The notes under the pieces were generated by a model. That model did no database searches. It saw nothing but the letters and a program-made list of their open reading frames with translations, and was not told the origin of the DNA. The translations under genes were made by a program, and so were the position numbers. From the NCBI RefSeq assembly GCF_014698445.1, contig NZ_JACJSZ010000009.1:1-64000 (forward strand): a DNA stretch of 64,000 nucleotides, in the 5' to 3' direction. Shown here piece by piece: positions 1 to 9,692 of this stretch; the first letter of the stretch is position 1; each line of letters begins with the position of its first letter. The DNA is from Microcystis elabens FACHB-917 (GTDB taxonomy: Bacteria; Cyanobacteriota; Cyanobacteriia; PCC-6307; Cyanobiaceae).

Positions 1-173
1 TTGGCTCCATAGAAGCGGAAGACGTTGCTGCCCAGGTCGATCGCCACCGAGCCATTGTTCACGCTGCTCAGGTCGGTGAGGCTCACCACACCGGCGGCGC
101 CGGGCACCAGGTCGATCGCCTGATAGGCAGTGCTTTCGGCCCGGTAGCGGGAGAGTGGGTCGAAGATGCTCAT
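1..173 (-). CDS. Partial unrecognised protein, N-terminal 57 codons
   Basis: An open frame starts with ATG at 173-171 and runs off the left edge of the window. The first residues read MSIFDPLSRYRAEST, followed by a segment rich in Gly, Ser, Val and Asp (VVSLTDLSSVNNGSVAIDLG). The alternating hydrophobic/polar pattern resembles beta-rich secreted or cell-surface proteins, but the fragment is too short to name a family. There is no signal peptide at this start. It is the last gene before an AT-rich spacer and is transcribed away from that spacer. The start is inferred from the only ATG in frame; the rest of the gene lies outside the window. Confidence 0.5.
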   Translation of the reverse strand, partial: MSIFDPLSRYRAESTAYQAIDLVPGAAGVVSLTDLSSVNNGSVAIDLGSNVFRFYGA

Positions 174-467
174 CAGCTACAATAAAGAAAGACTATATAT
201 TAATATAATGACCGCACAGATTTTCTTGTCAACCAACAAGTCTCCAAATTGCAAAAAAACTTAACAATGCGAGCAATCGGGCATGATTTGTTAAATTATC
301 ATATATTCTTGAGCACCCATCGTTGCAAGCCTTGTACTCGCTCACCGTCCACTTTTCTCATTTACTTGTTATTGTCAATTCCCTGTTCCATCTGCCCATT
401 CGGCAGGCCGCCTGATGGGCAGTTCTCTGAGCCCCACCTTGGCATTCCCTCTATGCCCTGATCAACC
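174..467. other. AT-rich intergenic spacer
   Basis: About 290 bases separate the partial gene from the 3' end of chlB. The first 130 bases are strongly AT-rich (for example ctatatattaatataatg near 192-210), in clear contrast to the roughly 65-70% GC of the rest of the window. It probably holds the promoter of the partial leftward gene. A possible 70-codon plus-strand frame at 249-461 has no recognisable features and atypical composition, so I do not call it. An inverted repeat at 392-422 is listed separately. Confidence 0.6.
392..422 (-). terminator. Inverted repeat downstream of chlB, possible terminator
   Basis: CTGCCCAT at 392-399 pairs with ATGGGCAG at 415-422, with an inner CAGG/CCTG pairing in the loop. 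It lies about 45 bases past the chlB stop on the minus strand, where a terminator is expected. No clear run of T follows, so intrinsic termination is only a suggestion. Confidence 0.4.
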
Positions 468-2135
468 TCAGCGGCTGAAATGGGCCTTGGCGTCGTAGAG
501 GGTTTCGGCGTCGATCAGGGCAATGCCCCGCTCAGAGGCGAACCGCTCGGTGTTGCGCTTCACCTTGCCGCGCACGAAGAAGGGAATCTTGTGCAGCTCC
601 GCTTCGCCATCGGCGCTCCAGCGGGCCTCGCCCTCCGGCGCTGCGATGGAGGTGCCGGCAGGCGTGGTGGCAGCAGGGGCTTCGGCGACAGCCGTCGCTG
701 TGGCGCTGGCGGGGGCCGTCGCGCCGCTGGCGGCCCCATGCACCGGATCGGCGGCGGGGCTCACCGAGGGAGCGCCATCGCCGAGGTGGCTGCGGTGGCC
801 GTCGACGAACTCAAAGTCGTGGCGGAACATGCCGATCAGGTGCTCCTCCAGGCCCATCATCAGCGGGTGCACCCAGGTGTCGAAGATCACATTCGCCCCC
901 TCCCAGCCCATCTGGGGGGCGTAGCGAGCCGGCACGTCCTGCACGTGCAGCGGCGTGCTGATCACCGCGCAGGGGATGCCCAGCCGCTTGGCGCTGTGGC
1001 GCTCCATCTGGGTGCCGAGCACCAGCTCCGGCGCCGCCTCGGCCATCGCCTTCTCCACCGCCAGATAGTCGTCGCTGATCAGCGCCTCGAGGCCCAGCTC
1101 CTTCGCGGCGGCGCGCACCTCGCGGGCCTGCTCGCGGCTGTAGGTGCCCAGGCCCACCACCTCGAAGCCCAGCTCACGGCTGGCGATGCGGGCGGCGGCC
1201 AGGGCATGGGTGGCGTCGCCGAAGATGAACACCCGCTTGCCGGTGAGGTAGGTGGAATCCACCGAGCGCGAGTACCAGGGCAGGCGCGAGGCCCGCTCCC
1301 CCTCGCCCAGCTCCGGTTCCGCAAGCCCAAGCAGAGCGCAGATCTCGCGCAGGAAATCTTCCGTGGCGCCGATGCCGATCGGCACCGAGCGCACCGTGGC
1401 CATGCCGAAACTGCGCTCCAGCCAGCTGCAGAGCGGCGCCGCCAGTTCCGGGTAGAGGCACACATTCGCATCGGCGTCGGGGATGCGCCGCAGATCGGCG
1501 GGCCGGGCCCCCAGCGGCGCCACCACGGCCACGTCGATGCCATGCTCGGCCAGCATCTTCGTGATCTCGCGCACGTCGTCGCGGCAGCGGAAACCGAGCA
1601 GGCTGGGGCCGAGCAGGTTGACCCGCGGCCTGCGCCCTTCGGCACGCCAGCGCTGGGGATCGATCTTGGCGCTGCCCGGCGGTGGCACCTGCGCCTTCAG
1701 CAGCCCCCGCACCAGCTGGTAGAGGGTTTCGGCCGCACCCCAGTTCTCCTTCTTCGAATAGGCCGGCAGCTCCAGATTCACCATCGGAATGCCACCCAGA
1801 TCCATGCCGGCCGCCAGGGCGCCAGGCTGGTCCTGAATCAGCTCGGCGGTGCAGCTCTCGCCCACCAGCAGGGCCTCGGGCCGGAACCGCTCCACCGCCT
1901 CGGCGATCGAGCGCTTCACCAGCTCGGCGGTGTCACCGCCCAGGTCGCGGGCCTGGAAGGTGGTGTAGGTGACGGGCGGCCTGCGGTCGCGCCGCTCGAT
2001 CATCGTGAACAGCAGGTCGGCGTAGGTGTCGCCCTGGGGGGCATGCAGCACGTAATGCACCCCCTCCATCGAAGTGGCGATGCGCATGGCGCCCACGTGC
2101 GGGGGGCCTTCGTAGGTCCAGAGGGTGAGTTCCAT
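468..2135 (-). CDS. chlB: Light-independent protochlorophyllide reductase subunit B
   Basis: ChlB forms the NB component of the dark-operative protochlorophyllide reductase, which reduces ring D of protochlorophyllide in chlorophyll synthesis with electrons from ChlL. The 555-residue product begins [18 protein letters not shown]. Asp36 (in [11 protein letters not shown]) matches the unusual aspartate ligand of the NB iron-sulfur cluster. [15 protein letters not shown] supplies a conserved cysteine region. The C-terminal segment [19 protein letters not shown] is typical of the family. An Ala/Thr/Pro-rich linker of about 47 residues (roughly 457-503) sits before this C-terminal domain. The ATG at 2135 was chosen because it lies 7 bases after the chlN stop and matches the family N terminus; upstream in-frame sequence is chlN in another frame. 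chlL is not in this window. Confidence 0.97.
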   Translation of the reverse strand: MELTLWTYEGPPHVGAMRIATSMEGVHYVLHAPQGDTYADLLFTMIERRDRRPPVTYTTFQARDLGGDTAELVKRSIAEAVERFRPEALLVGESCTAELIQDQPGALAAGMDLGGIPMVNLELPAYSKKENWGAAETLYQLVRGLLKAQVPPPGSAKIDPQRWRAEGRRPRVNLLGPSLLGFRCRDDVREITKMLAEHGIDVAVVAPLGARPADLRRIPDADANVCLYPELAAPLCSWLERSFGMATVRSVPIGIGATEDFLREICALLGLAEPELGEGERASRLPWYSRSVDSTYLTGKRVFIFGDATHALAAARIASRELGFEVVGLGTYSREQAREVRAAAKELGLEALISDDYLAVEKAMAEAAPELVLGTQMERHSAKRLGIPCAVISTPLHVQDVPARYAPQMGWEGANVIFDTWVHPLMMGLEEHLIGMFRHDFEFVDGHRSHLGDGAPSVSPAADPVHGAASGATAPASATATAVAEAPAATTPAGTSIAAPEGEARWSADGEAELHKIPFFVRGKVKRNTERFASERGIALIDAETLYDAKAHFSR

Positions 2136-2142
2136 CGGTGCT

Positions 2143-3468
<1,326 letters not shown>

Positions 3469-3538
3469 TTAGCGGGGAGGGCGGGGTCCTCGCCCGGGTG
3501 CTTTACATCTTTTCGGGATCGTGTGCGGATTCCCGCGT

Positions 3539-4081
3539 TCACAGCCGACGGCGGAAACCCTCGCTGAAGCCGATGCTCCGCTCCTCCCGCTCGCCATCGG
3601 CACTGCGGGTCAGCTTCCACACGTTGCGCCCCAGGCGGCGGGCCGTGAGGCCGCCCCGCTCCACCAGCGCCGCCCCCGGCCGGGCCCCCATCAGCTGGGT
3701 GACCTCGGCGGTGCTCAGGGGGGCGCCGGTGCGGATGGCCAGGTCGGTGATCTCGAGCCGCTGGCGCAGGGCCGCCAGATCGACCGGGTGGTCGGCGTCG
3801 GCGGCGTCCTTCCAGTCGGTGAAGCCATCGGCGCCGACGGCGCCCATGCGCCGCATCAGACCGAGGCCGATGAAGGCGAGGGCCTGCTCCGGCCGCACCC
3901 CCTGGTCAAGGGCGCGGGTGATCCATTCGGACACCGTGTCCTGATCGAGGGGATGGCGCAGGGGCTGGGTCTCGCCGGCCACCCCGGCGGAGGAAGCGCC
4001 GGAAGTGGCATCTCGAGTGGCAGAAGCGGTGGCATCGGAAGTGGCGTCGGGAGTGGCGGAAGCGGTGCGCCGGGTGGCCAT
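3539..4081 (-). CDS. Hypothetical protein with Ala/Thr/Ser repeat N terminus
   Basis: The gene encodes 180 residues from ATG 4081. The first 35 residues are a low-complexity repeat (TPDATSDATASATRDATSG), encoded by imperfect repeats of ggcatcggaagtggc type. After it comes a compact mostly helical region: DQDTVSEWITRALDQGVRP and FIGLGLMRRMGAVGADGF. A C-terminal segment reading APLSTAEVTQLMGARPG and LTARRLGRNVWKLTRS resembles a small DNA-binding or excisionase-like helix-turn-helix fold, but I cannot name a family. It lies 73 bases upstream of chlN on the same strand, so it could be co-transcribed or regulatory; that is inference. An ATG 22 codons upstream is possible but gives an atypical N terminus. 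Confidence 0.7.
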   Translation of the reverse strand: MATRRTASATPDATSDATASATRDATSGASSAGVAGETQPLRHPLDQDTVSEWITRALDQGVRPEQALAFIGLGLMRRMGAVGADGFTDWKDAADADHPVDLAALRQRLEITDLAIRTGAPLSTAEVTQLMGARPGAALVERGGLTARRLGRNVWKLTRSADGEREERSIGFSEGFRRRL

Positions 4082-4221
4082 GGTCGCGCCTGGAAAGGTT
4101 GAACCTGAAGGTATCGGTTGCCTTCGGAGTCGCAAGGCCCGGGACATCAGCCATCAGGATGAAGAGAAGGCCCCATTCGTGTCTCCATCGCTTCGAGACG
4201 CGTTGCCGGCTTGCCACTCCC

Positions 4222-5917
4222 ATGGACCGTTCGCTGCCTCGACCGCGTCCACCGATTCCCTGCCACCGGGGCAGCACGGCGGCACCCGGTGAGGATCCCA
4301 TCGAAATCGCCCCGGGCGTGCGGCTGGCCCACGACCACTTCCAGTGCCATCCTATTTCATCGCCAACGGTTCGGACGGCGTTCTCATCGATCCGGGTTCG
4401 CCGCTCACCATCGAGGGCACCCTGTCCAAGCTGCGCGCCATCACCGATCTCGACGCGATCCGCTGGCTCGTCTTTCACCATTCCGATCCCGACATCTGCG
4501 CCGCCCTGCCCAGGCTCGGAACCGTTCTGAAGCGCCCTGACGTGCAGGTGGTCACCGAATGGCGCGCCCACGCCCTGATCCGCCACTAAGGCCATGGATT
4601 CTCCACCTATCTGGTGGAAGAGAACGGCTGGTGTCTACCCCTGGAAGGAGGACGTCGGCTGGAATTCCAGCTCACGCCGTTTCTCCATTTCCCTGGCGCG
4701 ATGGTGTCCTATGACACGTTCAGCCACACCCTCTTTTCTTCGGACCTGTTCGAAGGTTTCGTCCCCGACAACAGCGTGCTGGAGTCCAGCGATGCGTCCT
4801 ACATCATCAAGAACGCCCGGCCCTTTCATCATCACTACATGCCCAGCCGGGAAATGCTCAGCGCCGGCCTCGCCCGCATCCGCTCCCGCTGGCCACGGAT
4901 CGACCTGATCGCCCCCCAGCACGGCCACATCATTGCCGCTTCGATTATCAATGAGTTGTTCACCGCCATGGCCGCCACCGAATGCGGTGTGTATTGCCTG
5001 GCTGACGCTGACGTGGACCTGAAACGGCTGCTCCGCATCGCCGAGGCCCGGCGCCAGCTGAGCGATGCCCTCATGCACCAGAGCAGCCCTCTGGGCATGG
5101 TCCATGCCATGGCCACCATCCTCGAATCCTCCGGCCAGCCCGGAGAGTGCGAGCTGGCCATGAACATGCCCATCGACGGCTGGACCACCTGGGATGCCTT
5201 CACCGACCATCCCGAACTGCGGGAGCCGCCCGCCGACTGGCACCACATCTGCCTGCTCGGCTGTCCCGCCATGGTGCTGGCCCTGAAGAGCGAGGGGGGG
5301 GGCAGCACACGTTCGATCCCGACATGGAACGGATGCTGCGGGAGTTCACCGAATCGATGCGCCCCTGGGTGGACCATCTGCTGGAGGACCAGCGCAAGGC
5401 CGTCGAGGTGGCCGCCCTCAACCTGGCGGCCCTCACTGATCCGCTCACGGGGCTGGCCAACCGGCGGGCCCTGGCTGAGGCGACGTTGCCGGCCAGCTAT
5501 TCCCTGATCGAGCTGGATCTTGACCATTTCAAAGACGTGAACGACACCTTCGGCCACGAAGCCGGCGACCGGGTGCTCAAGCAGCTGGCCCGGGTGCTGA
5601 ACGCCTCGGTTCGGGAGCAGGACCACACGCATCGTCTAGAAGGTGAGGAGTTCCTGGTGCTGTTGCCGGAAGCCGACCGGGAGACGGCCCTGCTGGTGGC
5701 CGAACGGATCCGCCTCTCGGTGCGGCAGCTCAATCTGGAGGGGGCGGCCCCCGGAGTGCGCATCACGGTCAGCCTGGGGGTCAGCACCAAAAAGGCCTCC
5801 CAGCCGTGCGACTTCTCCCGGCTGATGGAGCAGGCCGATCGGGCCCTTTATGCGGCCAAAGGCTCCGGCCGCGATCGGGTCTGCATGGCCGATGGAACCA
5901 GCCTGGGCTGCGCCTAG
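4222..5917 (+). pseudogene. Broken oxygen-binding di-iron domain / GGDEF protein
   Basis: Three segments in different states together make one protein. (1) From ATG 4222: IEIAPGVRLAHDHFQCH. A one-base loss near 4350 then shifts the frame to SYFIANGSDGVLIDPGSP. (2) An in-frame TAA at 4587-4589 interrupts ALIRH and GHGFSTYLVEENGW. (3) A nine-G run at 5294-5302 shifts the frame before QHTFDPDMERMLREF. The N-terminal part carries the di-iron, metallo-beta-lactamase-like oxygen-sensor motifs (FHHSDPDICAALP, LFSSDLFEGF, HHYMPS, IAPQHGHII). The C-terminal part is a GGDEF domain (LTDPLTGLANRRA, ELDLDHFKDVNDTFGH), but its signature reads LEGEEF rather than GGDEF or GGEEF. An intact version would be an oxygen-responsive diguanylate cyclase or a degenerate relative. 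The lesions could be real decay or base-calling errors at homopolymers; the TAA is harder to explain as an indel error. Confidence 0.85.
5294..5302 (+). repeat. Nine-G homopolymer at GGDEF frameshift
   Basis: GAG is followed by a run giving nine consecutive G in total before CAGCACACG. Seven or ten G would join the sensor and GGDEF frames. Candidate slipped-strand site. Confidence 0.8.
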
Positions 5918-6060
5918 ACCAGGACACCCCCGCCGCCGGCCCGCCCGGGAGTACCCTCCCTGTCTGGACTGTCCCTGGCGGCGGCCAGGAATCCCGGTGC
6001 TTCAACCACCCCGGGGATCGCAACGACCATTTGTTCCGGGGGTTGGCGCCTCGCGCCGTG

Positions 6061-6861
6061 ATGGATCCGCAGAGTGCCCGTTCCTTCCTTCGCGACGACC
6101 GGTCGGACGCCCGCAGGAAGGCGGCGAGCCTACGGATCACGGGTACCGATGTGAGCGGCGAGGCCTCCGGGGCCAGCTGCGTGATCACCACCGACAGCGA
6201 AGGCCGCCGCCTGGCGCGCCAGTCGAGCCATGTGCAGTCGATCGAACTGCGCACCTACGTCTTCCTGGATTCCCTCCAGCCCCAGCTGGCGTCGTACATG
6301 GGCACGGTGTCCCATGGCTTCCTGCCGATCCCGGGGGATGCCTGCCTCTGGCTGGAGGTCTCCCCGGGCATGGCGGTGCACCGGGTCACCGACATCGCCC
6401 TCAAGGCCAGCACAGTGCGGCTCGGCCAGATGGTGGTGGAGCGGGCCTTCGGCTCCCTGGCCCTTTACCACCGCGACCAGAGCAACGTCCTCCACTCCGG
6501 GGACGTGGTCTTGGAGGCGATCGGCAGCCGGGTGGAGCTGCGCAGCCGCTGCGAGGTCACCTGGACCGAGATCATCCGGGCGATCACTCCCGACCACGCC
6601 GTGCTGATCAACCGCCAGAACCGCCGCGGCTCGATGATCCAGGCCGGGATGAGCATGTTCATCCTCGAGACCGAACCGGCGGGCTACGTGCTGATCGCCG
6701 CCAACGAGGCGGAGAAGAGCTCCAACATCACCGTGGTGGACGTCAAGGCGGTGGGGGCCTTCGGCCGGCTCACCCTGGCGGGCAAGGAGGGCGACGTGGA
6801 GGAGGCCGCTTCCGCCGCCATGCGCGCCGTGGCCCAGATCAACGCCGGCGCCCGCGGCTGA
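6061..6861 (+). CDS. csoS1D: Carboxysome shell protein CsoS1D (tandem BMC domains)
   Basis: CsoS1D is a pseudohexameric (trimeric) double-BMC shell protein that stacks face to face and forms a gated pore in alpha-carboxysomes. The 266-residue product from ATG 6061 has a variable N terminus (about 50 residues), then [37 protein letters not shown] and [19 protein letters not shown] of the first BMC domain. The second domain contains [20 protein letters not shown] and [19 protein letters not shown]. These segments match CsoS1D very closely as I know it. As in other picocyanobacteria, it stands a few kilobases upstream of the main cso operon with rdgB in between. The open frame extends further upstream in the wrong context (over the pseudogene end), so ATG 6061 is preferred. 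Confidence 0.96.
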   Translation: MDPQSARSFLRDDRSDARRKAASLRITGTDVSGEASGASCVITTDSEGRRLARQSSHVQSIELRTYVFLDSLQPQLASYMGTVSHGFLPIPGDACLWLEVSPGMAVHRVTDIALKASTVRLGQMVVERAFGSLALYHRDQSNVLHSGDVVLEAIGSRVELRSRCEVTWTEIIRAITPDHAVLINRQNRRGSMIQAGMSMFILETEPAGYVLIAANEAEKSSNITVVDVKAVGAFGRLTLAGKEGDVEEAASAAMRAVAQINAGARG

Positions 6862-6909
6862 GCGGCGGCGGCCTGCGGCTGAACGGCGACGGCCCGGGGC
6901 CCGGCCGGC

Positions 6910-7590
6910 TCAGGCCAGCCCCAGCAGCAGCCGCAGACCCGGGGCCATCGCCCGGGCCGCCTTGCCGCGGCTGCCGAGCCGGCTCCTGAGATGCTCGCCC
7001 ATCTCGGCATAGCTGCAGCCGGCCTCCCGCACATGGAAGATCGGGTCGTAGCCAGCGCCGGGGCCGGAGGGTTCCCGCAGGATCAGGCCCCGGCAGACCC
7101 CCTCCGACTCCAGCACCACCTCACCGGCGGGGTTGGCCAGGGCCATGGCGCTGACGAAGCTGCCGCCGCGGTACGGGGAATCGCCGAGCTCATGGAGCAG
7201 CCGGTGGATCCGCTCGTGGTCGGTGGGGGCGTAGCGGGCCGAATGGAGACCGGGGCGGCCATCGAGGGCATCCACCTCCAGGCCCGAATCATCCGCCAGC
7301 GACCAGCAGCCGGTGAGCGACGCCACCGTGGAGGCCTTGAGTCGGGCGTTCTCGGCGTAGGTGAGGCCCGTCTCCTCGATCGCCAGATCCCTGGGCTGCT
7401 GGCGCACCTCCAGACCCGCCTCCGGACCCACCCCCTCGAGCATGGCCGTGATCTCGGCCACCTTGTGGGGGTTGCCGCTGGCGATCACCAGCACCGGCGG
7501 GGAAAGGAGTTGGGACAAGCGGGGCCCACGGGGGGCCCCATTGTGGTGCAGCGTGGTGCGGGAAGGGGTGGGGCAGGACGGGTTGAACAT
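6910..7590 (-). CDS. rdgB: Non-canonical purine NTP pyrophosphatase (RdgB/HAM1)
   Basis: The enzyme hydrolyses dITP, ITP and XTP to monophosphates and keeps deaminated purines out of nucleic acids. The core starts at LVIASGNPHKVAEITAML (family motif SGNxxK), followed by EETGLTYAENARLKA, LADDSGLEVDALDGRPGLHS and PSGPGAGYDPIF, all diagnostic. The C terminus reads LGSRGKAARAM. The first 30 residues from ATG 7590 are not conserved, so an alternative GTG/TTG start nearer the SGNPHK motif is possible. It is the only minus-strand gene inside the carbon-concentrating cluster, convergent with csoS1D and divergent from sbtA. The same gene sits at this place in other alpha-cyanobacteria, from memory. 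No direct link to carboxysome function is known to me. Confidence 0.95.
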   Translation of the reverse strand: MFNPSCPTPSRTTLHHNGAPRGPRLSQLLSPPVLVIASGNPHKVAEITAMLEGVGPEAGLEVRQQPRDLAIEETGLTYAENARLKASTVASLTGCWSLADDSGLEVDALDGRPGLHSARYAPTDHERIHRLLHELGDSPYRGGSFVSAMALANPAGEVVLESEGVCRGLILREPSGPGAGYDPIFHVREAGCSYAEMGEHLRSRLGSRGKAARAMAPGLRLLLGLA

Positions 7591-7746
7591 TCCACCCCCG
7601 GAAAGCTCCAGGGTTCCTGCCCCGCGCGGACGATAGGGAATTCGCCACCGATCGGACGGACGGGCGGAGCAACGTTGCGCGACCGGTGACGGTCGACGTG
7701 GCCATTCGCCCCTAGGTTGCCCCCACCCTTGGGGCGCCGGAGGGCG

Positions 7747-8763
7747 ATGCAGTCGAGCCTGGTCCTACAGAACCTTCTCTCCGCGCCGGTTCTCTTCTTC
7801 TTCCTGGGAATCCTGGGGGTGCTGGTGGGCTCCGACCTGGAGATTCCCTCGCCGCTGCCCAAGCTGTTCTCCCTGTATCTGCTGCTGGCCATCGGCTTCA
7901 AGGGGGGCATGGAACTGGCCCAGAGCGGCCTGGGCCCCCAGGTGCTGCTGACGGTCGCGGCGGCGGTGGCGATGTCGCTGCTGGTGCCGCTGAGCAGCTT
8001 CCTGTTCCTGCGGCTGCGCCTCGACGGCTACAACGCCGCCGCCATCGCCGCCTCCTACGGATCGATCAGCGCCGTCACCTTCATCACCGCCGAGAGCTTC
8101 CTCAATGTCGTTGAGGTCAACTTCGATGGCTTCATGGTGGCGGCCCTGGCGCTGATGGAATCCCCGGCGATCGTGGTGGGGGTGATCCTGGCGAGGCTCT
8201 CAGCACCGACGGAGGATGCGGAGATCGCCGCCGATCAGCAGAACGGCGGCGGCAACCTGCGCTGGCGGGAGATTCTCCAGGAGGCCTTTCTGAACGGCTC
8301 GGTGTATCTGCTGATCGGCAGCCTGGTGATCGGATATGTGGTGGCGGCCTTCAGTCCGGCGGGCCTGGCGAAGATGGATCCCTTCACCGAAAAACTGTTC
8401 TACGGAGCCCTGTGCTTTTTCCTGCTCGACATGGGGATCGTGGCGGCCCAGCGGCTGCGGGACCTGAAGCAGGCGGGGGCTTTCCTGATCGGCTTCTCCC
8501 TGCTGGCCCCTCCCCTGCACGCCCTGCTGGGGCTGCTGGTGAGCCTGCTTCTGGGGCTGGGCCAGGGCAACACCCTGCTGTTCATGGTGCTCTGCGCCAG
8601 CGCTTCCTACATCGCCGTGCCGGCGGCGATGCGCATGACCGTCCCCCAGGCGAACCCGAGCCTCTACATCTCCACCGCGCTGGGTCTCACCTTCCCGTTC
8701 AATGTGGTGATCGGGATTCCCCTCTACATGGCGCTGAGCCGTCAGTTCATTCCCCTCGGCTGA
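7747..8763 (+). CDS. sbtA: Sodium-dependent bicarbonate transporter SbtA
   Basis: SbtA imports bicarbonate with sodium across the plasma membrane and feeds the carboxysome. The 338-residue protein starts MQSSLVLQNLLSAPVLFFFLG at ATG 7747, with ggagg a few bases upstream. It is almost entirely hydrophobic helices, in two inverted halves of about five segments each. AIAASYGSISAVTFITAESF and ASASYIAVPAAMRM are the conserved substrate-site stretches of the family. Between the halves lies a cytoplasmic loop (APTEDAEIAADQQNGGG) where regulatory sites are expected. It is followed 48 bases later by sbtB, the usual regulator pair. It is divergent from rdgB across about 156 bases that should hold its promoter. 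Confidence 0.95.
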   Translation: MQSSLVLQNLLSAPVLFFFLGILGVLVGSDLEIPSPLPKLFSLYLLLAIGFKGGMELAQSGLGPQVLLTVAAAVAMSLLVPLSSFLFLRLRLDGYNAAAIAASYGSISAVTFITAESFLNVVEVNFDGFMVAALALMESPAIVVGVILARLSAPTEDAEIAADQQNGGGNLRWREILQEAFLNGSVYLLIGSLVIGYVVAAFSPAGLAKMDPFTEKLFYGALCFFLLDMGIVAAQRLRDLKQAGAFLIGFSLLAPPLHALLGLLVSLLLGLGQGNTLLFMVLCASASYIAVPAAMRMTVPQANPSLYISTALGLTFPFNVVIGIPLYMALSRQFIPLG

Positions 8764-8811
8764 AGCCGGCCGTCCCCTGTCCGCCCCGTCCCGACCCGTC
8801 GCCCCGCCCCC

Positions 8812-9093
8812 ATGAAGCGCATCGATCTCTTTCTCAGCGAACGGGAACTCAACCGTGTCTGCCGCACCCTCATCGCGGCCGGGGCGAAGGGCTATTCGGT
8901 GATGCGCCATGTGACCGGCATGGGCCCCTCGGGCGAGATCTCCGAGGCGATGGACTTCAGCGGGCTGGGGGCCAATGCCCATGTGATCGTGTTCGTGGAG
9001 GACGATCTGCTCGCGGCCGTCGGCACCGCCCTGCGTCCCCTGCTGAAGCGCTACGGCGGGGTCGGGTTCGTCTCCAGCGCCGAGCCGCTCTGA
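8812..9093 (+). CDS. sbtB: PII-like carbon sensor SbtB
   Basis: SbtB is a trimeric PII-like protein that binds adenine nucleotides (cAMP, AMP, ADP, ATP) and gates SbtA. The 93-residue product begins MKRIDLFLSERELNRVCRTL. AAGAKGYSVMRHVTGMG corresponds to the start of the T-loop, and ANAHVIVFVEDDLLAAV to the conserved core strand. It ends at SSAEPL and has no C-terminal cysteine hairpin of the CGPxGC type found in some SbtB proteins, so redox control of nucleotide hydrolysis through that loop is not expected. The 48-base gap to sbtA indicates co-transcription. Confidence 0.92.
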   Translation: MKRIDLFLSERELNRVCRTLIAAGAKGYSVMRHVTGMGPSGEISEAMDFSGLGANAHVIVFVEDDLLAAVGTALRPLLKRYGGVGFVSSAEPL

Positions 9094-9259
9094 TCCGGCA
9101 TCGAGCCGCTGGGACCGGGCGGGAGGGGCTGCGGTGGCACCGGCGGCGGGACGCGGCGGGCGGGGGGCAATCACGCCAACCTTGCTTTTTGTGTTGCACT
9201 GATCAGCTGCCCTTATCAGCCGATCCGGAAACCTTGATGGCCGCCCGGCTCCCAATCGC

Positions 9260-9281
9260 TTGACGGAGGGTTTGACGGAGG
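9260..9281 (+). promoter_or_regulatory. Direct repeat TTGACGGAGG upstream of csoS1
   Basis: TTGACGGAGG occurs at 9260-9269 and again at 9272-9281, a 12-base period, about 50 bases before the csoS1 start. It could be a tandem operator for a LysR-type regulator (CbbR/NdhR-like), or part of the promoter, since TTGACG resembles a -35 box. The 236-base gap between sbtB and csoS1 contains no gene. A good ribosome site (caggag) lies at 9319-9324. Confidence 0.45.
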
Positions 9282-9329
9282 AGCAAGGTTGCGAACGAAC
9301 ATTCCACCCCCCTCCTCCAGGAGCAGGTA

Positions 9330-9641
9330 ATGGCAAACGAAACCATGGGCATCGCCCTCGGCATGATCGAGACACGCGGTCTGGTGCCCGCCATCGAAGC
9401 GGCGGACGCCATGACCAAAGCCGCCGAGGTGCGCCTCATCGGTCGTGAATTCGTCGGAGGCGGCTACGTGACCGTCCTGGTCCGGGGTGAGACCGGTGCC
9501 GTCAACGCCGCCGTCCGTGCCGGCGCCGATGCCTGCGAGCGGGTGGGCGACGGCCTGGTGGCCGCCCACATCATCGCCCGTCCCCACCGTGAGGTGGAGC
9601 CGGCGCTGAACAGCAGCTTCGGCCTGGGATCGAAGGACTGA
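9330..9641 (+). CDS. csoS1: Major carboxysome shell hexamer CsoS1
   Basis: A single-BMC protein of 103 residues that forms the hexagonal tiles of the alpha-carboxysome facets. The sequence MGIALGMIETRGLVPAIEAA and LIGREFVGGGYVTVLVRGE is the canonical CsoS1 core; ADACERVGDGLVAAHIIARP completes it. It is the first gene of the operon and is followed 51 bases later by cbbL. It is nearly identical over the BMC domain to the C-terminal part of csoS1E (16158-16835), which shows a gene duplication within the operon. Confidence 0.98.
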   Translation: MANETMGIALGMIETRGLVPAIEAADAMTKAAEVRLIGREFVGGGYVTVLVRGETGAVNAAVRAGADACERVGDGLVAAHIIARPHREVEPALNSSFGLGSKD

Positions 9642-9692
9642 GCGGTCATCTGACCCTCTGAGTTATCCATCCGAACCCATCCGAACAAACCC

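Noticed and set aside
249-461. 70-codon plus-strand frame in the AT-rich spacer
   Set aside because: No family-like features, odd composition, and it overlaps a hairpin and probable terminator.
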